The position numbers and the translations under genes were made by a program. From Gammaproteobacteria bacterium (GTDB lineage Bacteria; Pseudomonadota; Gammaproteobacteria; Thiotrichales; Thiotrichaceae), in assembly GCA_018822845.1 (NCBI GenBank), contig JAHJJD010000052.1, positions 1-64,000 of the forward strand: a stretch of 64,000 nt of DNA. Direction: 5' to 3'. Positions 9,272 to 16,949 of this stretch are shown here, piece after piece; position 1 is the first letter of the stretch, and every line of letters begins with the position of its first letter. The notes beneath the pieces are model-generated. The model ran no database searches and was not told the DNA's origin. It worked only from the letters and a program-made list of their open reading frames with translations.

Positions 9272-11212
9272 TTACTGCAACGCCTTGCTCAAATGCGCGG
9301 CAAATGTTTCGGCGGGCATGAAACCAACCTGACGGAACTGGCGCAATTCCTCGCCATCCTTGTTGAAAAACAGGATGGCGGGCGGCCCCGGAATCTTGAA
9401 GTTCGCCAGCAGGGCTTTGGCCTCTGCCGAGTTGTCGGTGACATCCGCTTTCAACAGGATGGCATTGCGCAATTGCGCCTGCACTGACGGGTCAGGAAAG
9501 GTGTATTTCTCCATTTCCTTGCAGGTAACGCACCAGTCGGCGTAGAAATCGACCATGACGGGTTGCCCTTTGGCATCCTTTACCGCCTGCTGGAGTTCAT
9601 CCAGCGATTTGACGGTATTGAAAGGCAATTCGGGCGATGCCGAACCCGCCGTTGCCTGCCCCAACGACAGGCCCCGCAGCGGCTGCCACAGATCACCCTT
9701 GCCGGTAGCACTGCCGACCATCAGCAAACTGCCGTACAGCAACAGCAGGATGCCGGTTCCCTTCCAGAATTTGCGCCAGCCACTGCTGTCTTCCGACAAA
9801 TGGGTGAGCGCGCCAAGGAATATCGCCGAAATCACGAACAGCGCCGCCCACAGCAGCAGGCTTACCGCTTCGGGCAGGATGCGTTCCAGCATCCAGATGG
9901 CGACCGCCAGCAGCATCACGCCGAAGACAGCCTTGATGGCTTCCATCCACATTCCTGCGCGGGGCAGCCACTTGCCCGCCGATGTACCGACCAGCAGCAG
10001 CGGAATGCCCATGCCGATGCTGAGGGCAAACAGCGCCAGGCCACCGAGTAGTGCATCACCGGTCTGGCCGATGTAAATCAGCGCCCCCGCCAGCGGTGCT
10101 GCCACACATGGCCCCACGATCAGTGCTGACAAAGCGCCCATGATGGCGACCCCGATCATGCTGCCGCCTTCCTGCCGGTTGCTGAGATTGTTCAGGCGGG
10201 TCTGGATGCTGGATGGCATCTGCAATTCATAAAAGCCGAACATGGAAAGTGCCAGCAGCACGAAAATGGTACTGAAAATGCCCAATACCCAGGGGTTCTG
10301 GAACATTGCCTGCAAATTCTGCCCGAACACCCCGGCCAGCACGCCCGCCACCGTATAGGTCAGCGCCATTGCCAGCACGTAAGCCAATGACAGGAAAAAT
10401 GCCTTGCGCGGGGTCAAATTCTTTTGCCCGACGATAATGCCGGAAAGGATGGGGATCATGGGGAAAACGCAGGGCGTAAATGCCAGCAGCAAACCAAAAC
10501 CAAGGAAACCCAGCAAGGTCAGCAAAATATTTCCGCTAGCCAGTTTTTCGGCAATCTGATCCTGTTCGGAAAGCGGTGCATCGTCTTTGCCGACCGCTGA
10601 GGCAACTGCTTCCGGCACCTTGGTTTCCACCCAGGAAACGGCTGGCTGTTCACCGGCACGGGGGGCAGGCAGGCTGACCTTGAAGGCTTTCAGTTCCGCC
10701 GGGTAGCACAGTACGTTTTCCGCGCATCCCTGCCAGCCCAGTTCCAGGGTAAAGCTGCCTGCCTTGCCGGATTCGGTACGTTGCACTGGCAAACGCAATT
10801 CAGCCAGATCGTGCACGGCTTCTATCGTGCCGAAAAACTCATCCTGCTTGACCTTGCCGCTGGGCAGCACGGGTTCGCCCACCGTGACGCCTTTCGCTTC
10901 AAATACCTTGACCAGGAATTTATCCTTGTACAGGTAATGATCCGGGGCTATGACCCACCGGATGCGCAATGTTTCACCGTCCAGCGCTGGCTGGCCGATA
11001 GCGAATGCTTCCTCGGCTGACAGGCTGCCATCCTCGAAATCGAAACTGTCATCCTGGCTTTTTTGATCAGTCCCCTGTAGCGCCGCCAACACGCTTGACC
11101 CGGCACTGGCGGATGCAGCCATTCCCAGCCAGCAACACAACACCAGCAGACAAAATTGTACAAATCTGGAAAACTCTGGACAAATGCCCACGCCTTTCTC
11201 CTCCTCTTTCAT
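9272..11212 (-). CDS. dsbD: thiol:disulfide interchange protein DsbD
   Basis: A 646-residue transmembrane reductant conduit from cytoplasmic thioredoxin to periplasmic thiol proteins. A signal or anchor segment lies at about 18-36. The periplasmic alpha domain carries a Cys pair in GCAENVLCYPAELK. The eight-helix beta domain has its two cysteines in FTPCVFPMIP and VGPCVAAPLAG. The C-terminal thioredoxin domain has DWCVTCKEMEKYTF. All six functional cysteines are present. I prefer the ATG at 11212, preceded by a G-rich site 6 bases upstream; an in-frame ATG at 11254 would add 14 residues. It is a natural reductant source for the periplasmic thioredoxin-fold protein at 5117. Confidence 0.95.
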   Translation of the reverse strand: MKEEEKGVGICPEFSRFVQFCLLVLCCWLGMAASASAGSSVLAALQGTDQKSQDDSFDFEDGSLSAEEAFAIGQPALDGETLRIRWVIAPDHYLYKDKFLVKVFEAKGVTVGEPVLPSGKVKQDEFFGTIEAVHDLAELRLPVQRTESGKAGSFTLELGWQGCAENVLCYPAELKAFKVSLPAPRAGEQPAVSWVETKVPEAVASAVGKDDAPLSEQDQIAEKLASGNILLTLLGFLGFGLLLAFTPCVFPMIPILSGIIVGQKNLTPRKAFFLSLAYVLAMALTYTVAGVLAGVFGQNLQAMFQNPWVLGIFSTIFVLLALSMFGFYELQMPSSIQTRLNNLSNRQEGGSMIGVAIMGALSALIVGPCVAAPLAGALIYIGQTGDALLGGLALFALSIGMGIPLLLVGTSAGKWLPRAGMWMEAIKAVFGVMLLAVAIWMLERILPEAVSLLLWAALFVISAIFLGALTHLSEDSSGWRKFWKGTGILLLLYGSLLMVGSATGKGDLWQPLRGLSLGQATAGSASPELPFNTVKSLDELQQAVKDAKGQPVMVDFYADWCVTCKEMEKYTFPDPSVQAQLRNAILLKADVTDNSAEAKALLANFKIPGPPAILFFNKDGEELRQFRQVGFMPAETFAAHLSKALQ

Positions 11213-11285
11213 ATTATCCCCCCAGTGTAACCGATGTATTTGAGGAACATCCATTTACAGTTGAAAATTGGCATTAAGCAAACTG

Positions 11286-11299
11286 TTGATCTACATCAT
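11286..11299 (+). promoter_or_regulatory. FNR/ANR-type box with class II promoter for the universal stress gene
   Basis: TTGATCTACATCAT matches TTGAT-N4-ATCAA at 9 of 10 defined positions. If its centre (11292.5) is at -41.5, the transcription start falls near 11334 and the -10 at 11322-11327, where CATGAT is found. This spacing is that of class II FNR/ANR activation and leaves a 25-base leader before the ATG at 11359. It predicts induction of the downstream gene under oxygen limitation. Confidence 0.55.
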
Positions 11300-11358
11300 C
11301 AAGTCATTGGACAAACCAAGACATGATGCAGTTTCACAGATACAGGAGAAGCCCCCTC

Positions 11359-11814
11359 ATGAAAGCCTATGAACATATCCTCGTACCAGTGGATTTCACT
11401 CATATCAGTTCTGCCATCGTCGCCCGCGCCAATGAGCTGGCAAATTTTTATCAAGCTCGCATTTCCCTGCTGAACGTGTTGAAAGATGTCCCCCTTGGCA
11501 ATGTCACTTTCGGTGGTACCGAAAAGCTGACCATGACGCCAGAATTGCGACAAAAGCAGGTTGACCTCGCGACTGACAAGCTGCGTAAACTGGCGAACGA
11601 TCTGGGCATTCCAGCCAATGCTGCGCTCGAAACCACCTACACCGCAGGCAAGGCCAGCGAAGCCATTATCCAGTTCGTCAGGGAAAATGGCGTCGATCTG
11701 GTTGTGGTGGGTAACAGTGGCAAGAAAGGCGTGCTCGGCTTCATGGGTTCGACCGCCGAAGCCACCCTGAAAGGTGTCCCCTGTGATGTCATGGCGATCA
11801 GGATAGTGGACTAA
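11359..11814 (+). CDS. universal stress protein (UspA family, ATP-binding type)
   Basis: A single-domain 151-residue Usp. It opens with the beta1 strand HILVPVDFTHIS and ends with VVGNSGKKGVLGFMGSTAEATLKGVPCDVMAIRIVD. That segment contains the G-2x-G-9x-G(S/T) nucleotide loop of ATP-binding members. The ATG at 11359 follows an AGGAG site by about 11 bases; an earlier in-frame ATG at 11323 lies upstream of that site and would fall within the predicted promoter. The FNR-like box 60 bases upstream suggests a role in energy or oxygen stress, as for ANR-controlled Usp proteins of pseudomonads. Confidence 0.93.
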   Translation: MKAYEHILVPVDFTHISSAIVARANELANFYQARISLLNVLKDVPLGNVTFGGTEKLTMTPELRQKQVDLATDKLRKLANDLGIPANAALETTYTAGKASEAIIQFVRENGVDLVVVGNSGKKGVLGFMGSTAEATLKGVPCDVMAIRIVD

Positions 11815-11903
11815 ACCAACTACTCGTAGCCGGGAAGTATGGCGTAATGCCGAAAAACCGCTAAGATAGCGCCTTCCCCGGTCTGTAGAGTATCGAAAGA
11901 AGT

Positions 11904-13262
11904 ATGAATAGTCTGGAATGGCGTGTCACAGCGTCACTGGCCGCCATTTACGCAGTGCGAATGCTTGGCTTGTTCATGATCCTGCCTGTTTTTGCGTTGT
12001 ATGCAGAAACCCTGCCTGATTCCACCCCGTTCCTGATCGGCTTGGCAATTGGCATCTATGGCCTGACCCAGGCTATTTTCCAGATTCCCCTAGGCGTCCT
12101 GTCTGACCGGATCGGGCGGAAGCCGGTCATTATTGGTGGCCTGCTGGTATTTGCGCTGGGCAGCATAATCGCGGCGATGGCGCACTCCGTCTGGCTGATC
12201 ATCGTTGGGCGCATGATTCAGGGCATGGGCGCGGTCGCGGGGCCAACCATGGCGCTGGCGGCGGATCTGACCCGCGAGGAAAACCGTACCCGCATCATGG
12301 CAGTTATCGGCATGACTATCGGTATTTCCTTCATGGCAGGCATGATCCTTGGCCCTCTGGTAAGTGAAATTGCCGGTGTGCCGGGCATTTTCTGGTTGAC
12401 CATGCTGCTGGCGCTGAGCGGCATTGCCCTGGTGACACTGGCGGTACCTACGCCCGTACACTCCATCCAGCACCGTGACGCTGGCATCATCAAGGGCTAC
12501 CTCGGCAAGGTAATGGGTAACCTTCCCCTGTTGCGTATGAATGCCGGGGTATTCATACTGCATCTGGTCATGACGGCAAATTTTCTGGTGCTGCCGCCCA
12601 TCTTCGAGCACGATCTGGCGCTGCCGCGTGCGGAACACTGGAAAATCTACCTGCCGGTGTTCGCCGGTTCCTTCCTGGCAGCTATCCCCTTGATCATCAT
12701 TGCTGAAAAGAAGCATAAAATCCGCACGCTTTTGCTGGGCAGTACAGTTGCCCTCATCCTTGCCGAAGCGGGCATGGCACTGGGGCACACCCACATCGCC
12801 TGGCTGATTGCTGCCTTTTTCCTGTTTTTCGTCGGTTTCAATTTCCTCGAAGCCGTGCAGCCATCGCTGGTCGCCAAATATTCCGATGTCAGCACCAAGG
12901 GCACCGCCATGGGGGTTTTCAGCAGTTCCCAGTTCCTCGGCATCTTTGCTGGCGGTTCACTCGGCGGGCTGATCAATCATGAGTGGGGGGCAACTGGTGT
13001 CTTCACTTTCAGCGCAGTTATTGTAGCGGTGTGGCTGCTGCTGGCCTTGCAATTGCCACAGCCAACTTTCTACACTAGCCGGGTCTTGAAGCTTGACCCG
13101 TTGCTGTTCTCCGACAAGGAACGCCTGCATAGCGAATTGCTGGCGGTGCCTGGCGTCAAGGAAGTTGCCGTGGTCGTGGAAGAATGCGTCGCTTATCTGA
13201 AAATTGATCGTGAAAATATTGATGAAGATGCGCTCCGTGCATTCTCCGGCGCTTCAGCGTAA
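11904..13262 (+). CDS. yajR: MFS transporter of the YajR type
   Basis: A 452-residue major facilitator with twelve predicted helices (about 10-390). Motif A is GVLSDRIGRKPVII between TM2 and TM3. After the last helix, residues about 393-450 form a small soluble ferredoxin-like domain (SDKERLHSELLAVPGVKEVAVVVEE) like the YAM domain of E. coli YajR. The full length also fits that family. The substrate is unknown; it is a proton-driven drug/H+ antiporter-type fold. The ATG at 11904 gives the standard N-terminus (WRVTASLAAIYAVRMLGLFM). It is followed 31 bases later by ssb. Confidence 0.88.
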   Translation: MNSLEWRVTASLAAIYAVRMLGLFMILPVFALYAETLPDSTPFLIGLAIGIYGLTQAIFQIPLGVLSDRIGRKPVIIGGLLVFALGSIIAAMAHSVWLIIVGRMIQGMGAVAGPTMALAADLTREENRTRIMAVIGMTIGISFMAGMILGPLVSEIAGVPGIFWLTMLLALSGIALVTLAVPTPVHSIQHRDAGIIKGYLGKVMGNLPLLRMNAGVFILHLVMTANFLVLPPIFEHDLALPRAEHWKIYLPVFAGSFLAAIPLIIIAEKKHKIRTLLLGSTVALILAEAGMALGHTHIAWLIAAFFLFFVGFNFLEAVQPSLVAKYSDVSTKGTAMGVFSSSQFLGIFAGGSLGGLINHEWGATGVFTFSAVIVAVWLLLALQLPQPTFYTSRVLKLDPLLFSDKERLHSELLAVPGVKEVAVVVEECVAYLKIDRENIDEDALRAFSGASA

Positions 13263-13293
13263 AATCGGGTGATTACAGAAGGAAGGATAAAAC

Positions 13294-13764
13294 ATGGCAC
13301 GAGGTATCAACAAAGTCATTCTGGTCGGCACTCTGGGGCGTGATCCCGAAGTCAAATACATGCCTAGCGGCGGTGCAATCACCAATGTGACACTGGCGAC
13401 AAACGACTCCTACAAAGACAAGAACACGGGTGAAAAGAAGGAAACCACCGAGTGGCACAGGATTGTTTTCTTCAACCGGCTGGCAGAAATTGCGGGCGAA
13501 TACCTGCGTAAAGGCCAGCAAGTGTATATTGAAGGCAAAATCCGCACCCGCAAATGGCAGGGGCAGGACGGTCAGGATCGTTACACGACTGAAATTGTCG
13601 CAGATGAAATGCAAATGCTGGGCGGACGCCCCGGTGGCGGCATGGGCGCAGGCAGCTATGACGAGGCACCAGCAGCACGCCAACAAAGTGGTGGCAACAG
13701 CAATAAGGCTGCGGCGGCTCCTGATCGTGGCTTCGAGGATTTCGACGACGACATTCCGTTCTAA
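13294..13764 (+). CDS. ssb: single-stranded DNA-binding protein
   Basis: A 156-residue SSB with an OB fold over residues 1-110. Signatures are [32 protein letters not shown] and [17 protein letters not shown] flexible Gly/Ala/Gln-rich linker follows, and then the acidic partner-binding tip DFDDDIPF at the very C-terminus. A clean ribosome site GAAGGA precedes the ATG. It is followed by an intrinsic terminator at 13804-13836, so it ends its transcription unit. Confidence 0.97.
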   Translation: MARGINKVILVGTLGRDPEVKYMPSGGAITNVTLATNDSYKDKNTGEKKETTEWHRIVFFNRLAEIAGEYLRKGQQVYIEGKIRTRKWQGQDGQDRYTTEIVADEMQMLGGRPGGGMGAGSYDEAPAARQQSGGNSNKAAAAPDRGFEDFDDDIPF

Positions 13765-13803
13765 TAGATAAACATAATCAGCAGCTTATCCCATGGCTGC
13801 ATG

Positions 13804-13836
13804 AAAGCCCGGCCTTATGTATCGGGCTTTTTGTTT
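13804..13836 (+). terminator. intrinsic terminator after ssb
   Basis: The stem AAAGCCCG (13804-13811) pairs with CGGGCTTT (13823-13830) and is followed by TTGTTT. It begins 40 bases after the ssb stop. Confidence 0.85.
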
Positions 13837-14092
13837 AATTCATATTAAAAATCAGCAACTTCAACTAGGGAAAACCCTAATAGAGATGCATGTCTTCCTG
13901 GGTTGTCAGTGCGCCGAATCTTGCTAGAATCCATCTGTGCTTGAGGCAATAAAGCGCAAAGACGCATAGCTAGGAGGAAAACCCAAGCACATATTTCACG
14001 TTGTGACAGCGTCATAATAATTACAAACAATCAAGCCAAAAAACTAAAAGAAGCTAATTGGGGGCCAGATAAACTGGCCCTTCTTGTTTTTT
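13837..14092 (+). ncRNA. candidate untranslated RNA or leader between two terminators (unidentified)
   Basis: No convincing reading frame fills this 256-base stretch. It lies between the ssb terminator and a second strong terminator at 14061-14092. A 7-bp stem GTGCTTG (13937-13943) / CAAGCAC (13984-13990) encloses a purine-rich loop containing GCGCAAAGACGC. It could be a small RNA with its own terminator, or an attenuated leader of the histidine kinase gene 90 bases further on. The CAAAG core only loosely recalls the c-di-GMP (GEMM) riboswitch, and I do not assign that family. Confidence 0.3.
14061..14092 (+). terminator. intrinsic terminator upstream of the histidine kinase
   Basis: GGGCCAG (14062-14068), loop ATAAA and CTGGCCC (14074-14080) are followed by TTCTTGTTTTTT. 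Its position 90 bases before the kinase start means it either ends a small RNA or attenuates kinase expression. Confidence 0.8.
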
Positions 14093-14181
14093 ATGGGGGG
14101 TTTTTCAAAAAAGCGAATAAAATCAATATATCTTTCCCGAAATTGACTATCATCAGCCGAGACCAGATAAAAAGGATGAAC

Positions 14182-15474
14182 ATGATCACAAAGGCTTCGC
14201 CTGCTTCCTCACAATCTGTTACCCGGCCTGAAACACTTGATAAAACTGACCATGCAAAGCAAACGGCCAAGGAACTGGAAGCGGCCAATCTGGAATTGAA
14301 AATTGCCAATGAGCGTCTGCTGCATGAAATTGAGGAGCGCAAGTGGGCTGAAGCCCGTCTGGAAATAGAACACGCCAGACTCGACACCATTTTCCAAAGC
14401 CAACCCAACTGGATTAATATTTGTACACTGGATAGTCGTATTCAGGAGGTCAACCCTGCTGGCCCCATCATCATGGAAGCTGATGGCCCTGAACAGTTGA
14501 TTGGCCGCTCTCTCAGGGATTTTGTCATACCCGAATACCAGCAGGAGGTGGACAAATGTATTGCCAACATCCTCCAGACCGGTGAATCACACCCGCATGA
14601 AGTCCAGGTCAAAACCTTCAGGGGAAACACACGCTGGTTGACAGTACGCCCTGTATTGATCCATCTGGATAATGATGAGCTGCGTATCATGTCCATCATT
14701 ATCGACCATACCGACCGCCAGCTTGCCCAGATCAAACTGGCAGAACGCCAACGGGAACTCGCCCACATCATGCGCCTCAATACGCTGGGTGAAATGGCTT
14801 CTGGCATCGCCCACGAACTCAACCAGCCGCTGTCAGCCATTGCCAATTACATACGCGGCTGTGAACTGCGCATGCAAAACAGTGAATGTAACATGGAGAG
14901 CATTACCGAAGTCATGCGGCTCGTCAGCGTTCAGGTCAAGCGGGCAGGTGAAATCCTGCGTTACGCCAAGGACTTTACCCGTAAGGATCAGGACATCGAA
15001 TGGCTGGAACTCAACATCAGCGAAATTATCAATGACACCCTGCACCTAATGGAAACTACTGAACAGTTCAAACAGGTAAAGTTGATCAAGAACCTGTACC
15101 CTGAACCGCTCATGGTCAACGTAAACAAAATCCAGATCGAACAGGTGCTGGTTAACATGGTATTGAACGCACTGGACTCCATCAGGGAAAGCAACCTGCC
15201 AGACGGCGGTACGCTGGAAATACGCACGGAATTGCCCGATGCGCAGCATGTCCGGGTATCCATCATTGATGACGGCTCCGGTTTGCCTGATGGATACGAA
15301 GACAAGATCTTTCGCCCTTTTTATACCAGCAAAAAGGACGGAATGGGAATGGGGTTGCCTATTAGCAGTTCCATTATTGAAGCCCACAGTGGTAAGCTTG
15401 TGGCCAGTAACAACAGTGAAAAAGGCGCAACTTTTTATTTCACATTACCGATAAAAGGAACATCACGCCAATGA
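14182..15474 (+). CDS. soluble PAS-domain sensor histidine kinase (FixL/DctB-like)
   Basis: About 430 residues with no transmembrane helix, so a cytoplasmic sensor. A short N-terminal coiled coil (about 20-65) leads into one PAS domain (about 65-180, with NICTLDSRIQEVNPAG and a PAC-like end). A HisKA region follows with H211 in GEMASGIAHELNQPLSAI. The ATPase domain has an N-box near NMVLNALDSI and G-boxes DDGSGLPDG and GMGMGLPIS. The HELNQPL form of the H-box is that of the FixL/DctB/TodS group. I prefer the ATG at 14182 because AAGGA lies 6 bases upstream; earlier in-frame starts exist. It overlaps the response regulator start by 4 bases. The signal is unknown. Confidence 0.85.
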   Translation: MITKASPASSQSVTRPETLDKTDHAKQTAKELEAANLELKIANERLLHEIEERKWAEARLEIEHARLDTIFQSQPNWINICTLDSRIQEVNPAGPIIMEADGPEQLIGRSLRDFVIPEYQQEVDKCIANILQTGESHPHEVQVKTFRGNTRWLTVRPVLIHLDNDELRIMSIIIDHTDRQLAQIKLAERQRELAHIMRLNTLGEMASGIAHELNQPLSAIANYIRGCELRMQNSECNMESITEVMRLVSVQVKRAGEILRYAKDFTRKDQDIEWLELNISEIINDTLHLMETTEQFKQVKLIKNLYPEPLMVNVNKIQIEQVLVNMVLNALDSIRESNLPDGGTLEIRTELPDAQHVRVSIIDDGSGLPDGYEDKIFRPFYTSKKDGMGMGLPISSSIIEAHSGKLVASNNSEKGATFYFTLPIKGTSRQ

Positions 15475-16085
15475 ATTACCCGCCTACAGTCTTTATCGTT
15501 GACGATGACCCTGCCGTGCGAGACTCTCTACGCTGGCTGCTGGAATCCATGCACCTGAAAGTCGCCACATTCGGGTCTGCGGAAGAATTCATCAAGTTTT
15601 ACACCATGCACATGATCGGTTGTCTGGTGCTGGATGTCCGCATGCCCGGCATGAGTGGCCTGCAATTGCAGCAGTACCTGAGCAAACAGAAGCATTCCCT
15701 GCCGATCATTTTCATTACCGGACACGGCGATATCCCGATGGCGGTGCGCGCCATGCAGGCAGGGGCGATGTATTTTCTGGAAAAACCGTTTGAGGATCAG
15801 GTATTGCTCGACTACGTGCACGAAGCGCTGGTACTGGACAAGGAATATCAGCAGTCGCGCATCCGCCTGACCATGATTCAGGCGCGTATATCCAACCTTA
15901 CCGAGCGCGAGCGTGAAGTTATGGATCTGGTCATTGGCAACCATTCCAACAAGGAAATTGCCGCAAGGCTAGGCGTCAGCATCAAAACGGTTGAGTTTCA
16001 CCGCAGCCATATGATGGAAAAAATGCACGCCACTTCCCTCATTGAGCTGGTCAACATGACAATGGAAGCAGCGGGCGACGAGTAG
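15471..16085 (+). CDS. FixJ/NarL-type response regulator
   Basis: A 204-residue regulator. The receiver domain (about 6-120) has the acidic cluster DDD11-13, phosphoacceptor D55 in VLDVRMPGMSG, the signalling Thr/Gly in FITGHGD and the conserved Lys in LEKPFEDQ. A LuxR-type helix-turn-helix at about 138-200 (LTEREREVMDLVIGNHSNKEIAARLG) binds DNA. The TGYxE-like architecture and the partner kinase are those of FixJ/TodT systems. The start codon overlaps the kinase stop (ATGA), which couples translation. Its stop lies 4 bases before the convergent gene, and a small CGAGTA/TACTCG hairpin sits at that junction. Confidence 0.92.
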   Translation: MNYPPTVFIVDDDPAVRDSLRWLLESMHLKVATFGSAEEFIKFYTMHMIGCLVLDVRMPGMSGLQLQQYLSKQKHSLPIIFITGHGDIPMAVRAMQAGAMYFLEKPFEDQVLLDYVHEALVLDKEYQQSRIRLTMIQARISNLTEREREVMDLVIGNHSNKEIAARLGVSIKTVEFHRSHMMEKMHATSLIELVNMTMEAAGDE

Positions 16086-16089
16086 TGTC

Positions 16090-16803
16090 TTACTCGAAGC
16101 CCTGCCCTATCCAGGTAGCGAAGGTTTCATGGAACATCAGGTCAACCAGTTCTTCGTGGATGGCCTCTTCCACATCTTCCGCTGTGTATTCCTGCTCCTC
16201 AGTGCGGGCTGTTTCTTCCATCTCGGTGCGTACCTGTTGCAGGTAGGCCAGAATGTCTTCAGCCTCCTTGCGTTCAACTGGCAGTAAGCCGAAGCCGAAA
16301 GTCTGTTCACCGTTGGGCAGGCGTAACAGTCGTGCAGCAATACACAGGTTCTGGGGTATACGGTCTGCTTCCATCGGTACCTGCACGGCAGATTCGTCGC
16401 TCCCCATACGTTTGACGTTGGCATACTCGCCAGCCTTGACGCCAACAACTTCCCACAAGGCTAACTTGGACTCGCTGAGGGCATGCAGGTACTGACAGGC
16501 AAACGATGCTTTGTCTTCCTGCACACGAGTGCGCATGAATTCCTTCAGCACGCTTTCGCCGCCTTCATTGGTTTCAGTGGTAACGAAGTGTTCGAATACA
16601 TGGGCATGGGCCATCTGGCCGAGGGGCTGCTCTTCAAGGTAATCCAGCACCTCGTCGGCAGACAGTTCCAGCATTTCGGCGGCATAGGCAATGGCATCAG
16701 TAAAAACCTCAACCATCCACTCCTCCCACGGTTCCTTGGCGATGTGGCCGCTGAGCAGTTCCATTGCGGCATCGACCTGTGTTTGCTGTTCCGTAGTTAT
16801 CAC
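16090..16803 (-). CDS. uncharacterised acidic cytoplasmic protein
   Basis: A 237-residue acidic protein that I do not recognise. It has no signal peptide or membrane segment. It is helix-rich, with a Glu-dense C-terminal half (RKEAEDILAYLQQV, RTEEQEYTAEDVEEAIHEE). I start it at the GTG at 16803, which has AAAGGA 9-14 bases upstream; the frame stays open further upstream but that region shows no gene-like composition. It lies divergently from the SWIM-SNF2 helicase, with about 146 bases between the two starts. A functional link to the helicase is possible but unproven. Confidence 0.7.
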   Translation of the reverse strand: MITTEQQTQVDAAMELLSGHIAKEPWEEWMVEVFTDAIAYAAEMLELSADEVLDYLEEQPLGQMAHAHVFEHFVTTETNEGGESVLKEFMRTRVQEDKASFACQYLHALSESKLALWEVVGVKAGEYANVKRMGSDESAVQVPMEADRIPQNLCIAARLLRLPNGEQTFGFGLLPVERKEAEDILAYLQQVRTEMEETARTEEQEYTAEDVEEAIHEELVDLMFHETFATWIGQGFE

Positions 16804-16949
16804 GCTTGTTTTCCTTTCGCAGGTATCAGGGTTTTGTGAATTATGTGCCCATGTTAGCATGAACCCCTCAAAACCGTGATACCAAACTTGCACTGTGCCA
16901 GCGTGAATGGGAACATAGCCGATTGCCCGGAAGTTTCCGCTGACCAAGC

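Noticed and set aside
13937-13990. c-di-GMP (GEMM) riboswitch before the sensor kinase
   Set aside because: Only a short CAAAG-like core is similar; the GGCAAACC and tetraloop-receptor parts are not found.
14143-14156. FNR box TTGACTATCATCAG upstream of the histidine kinase
   Set aside because: It has two mismatches in key positions and no properly spaced -10; it lies too close to the start codon.
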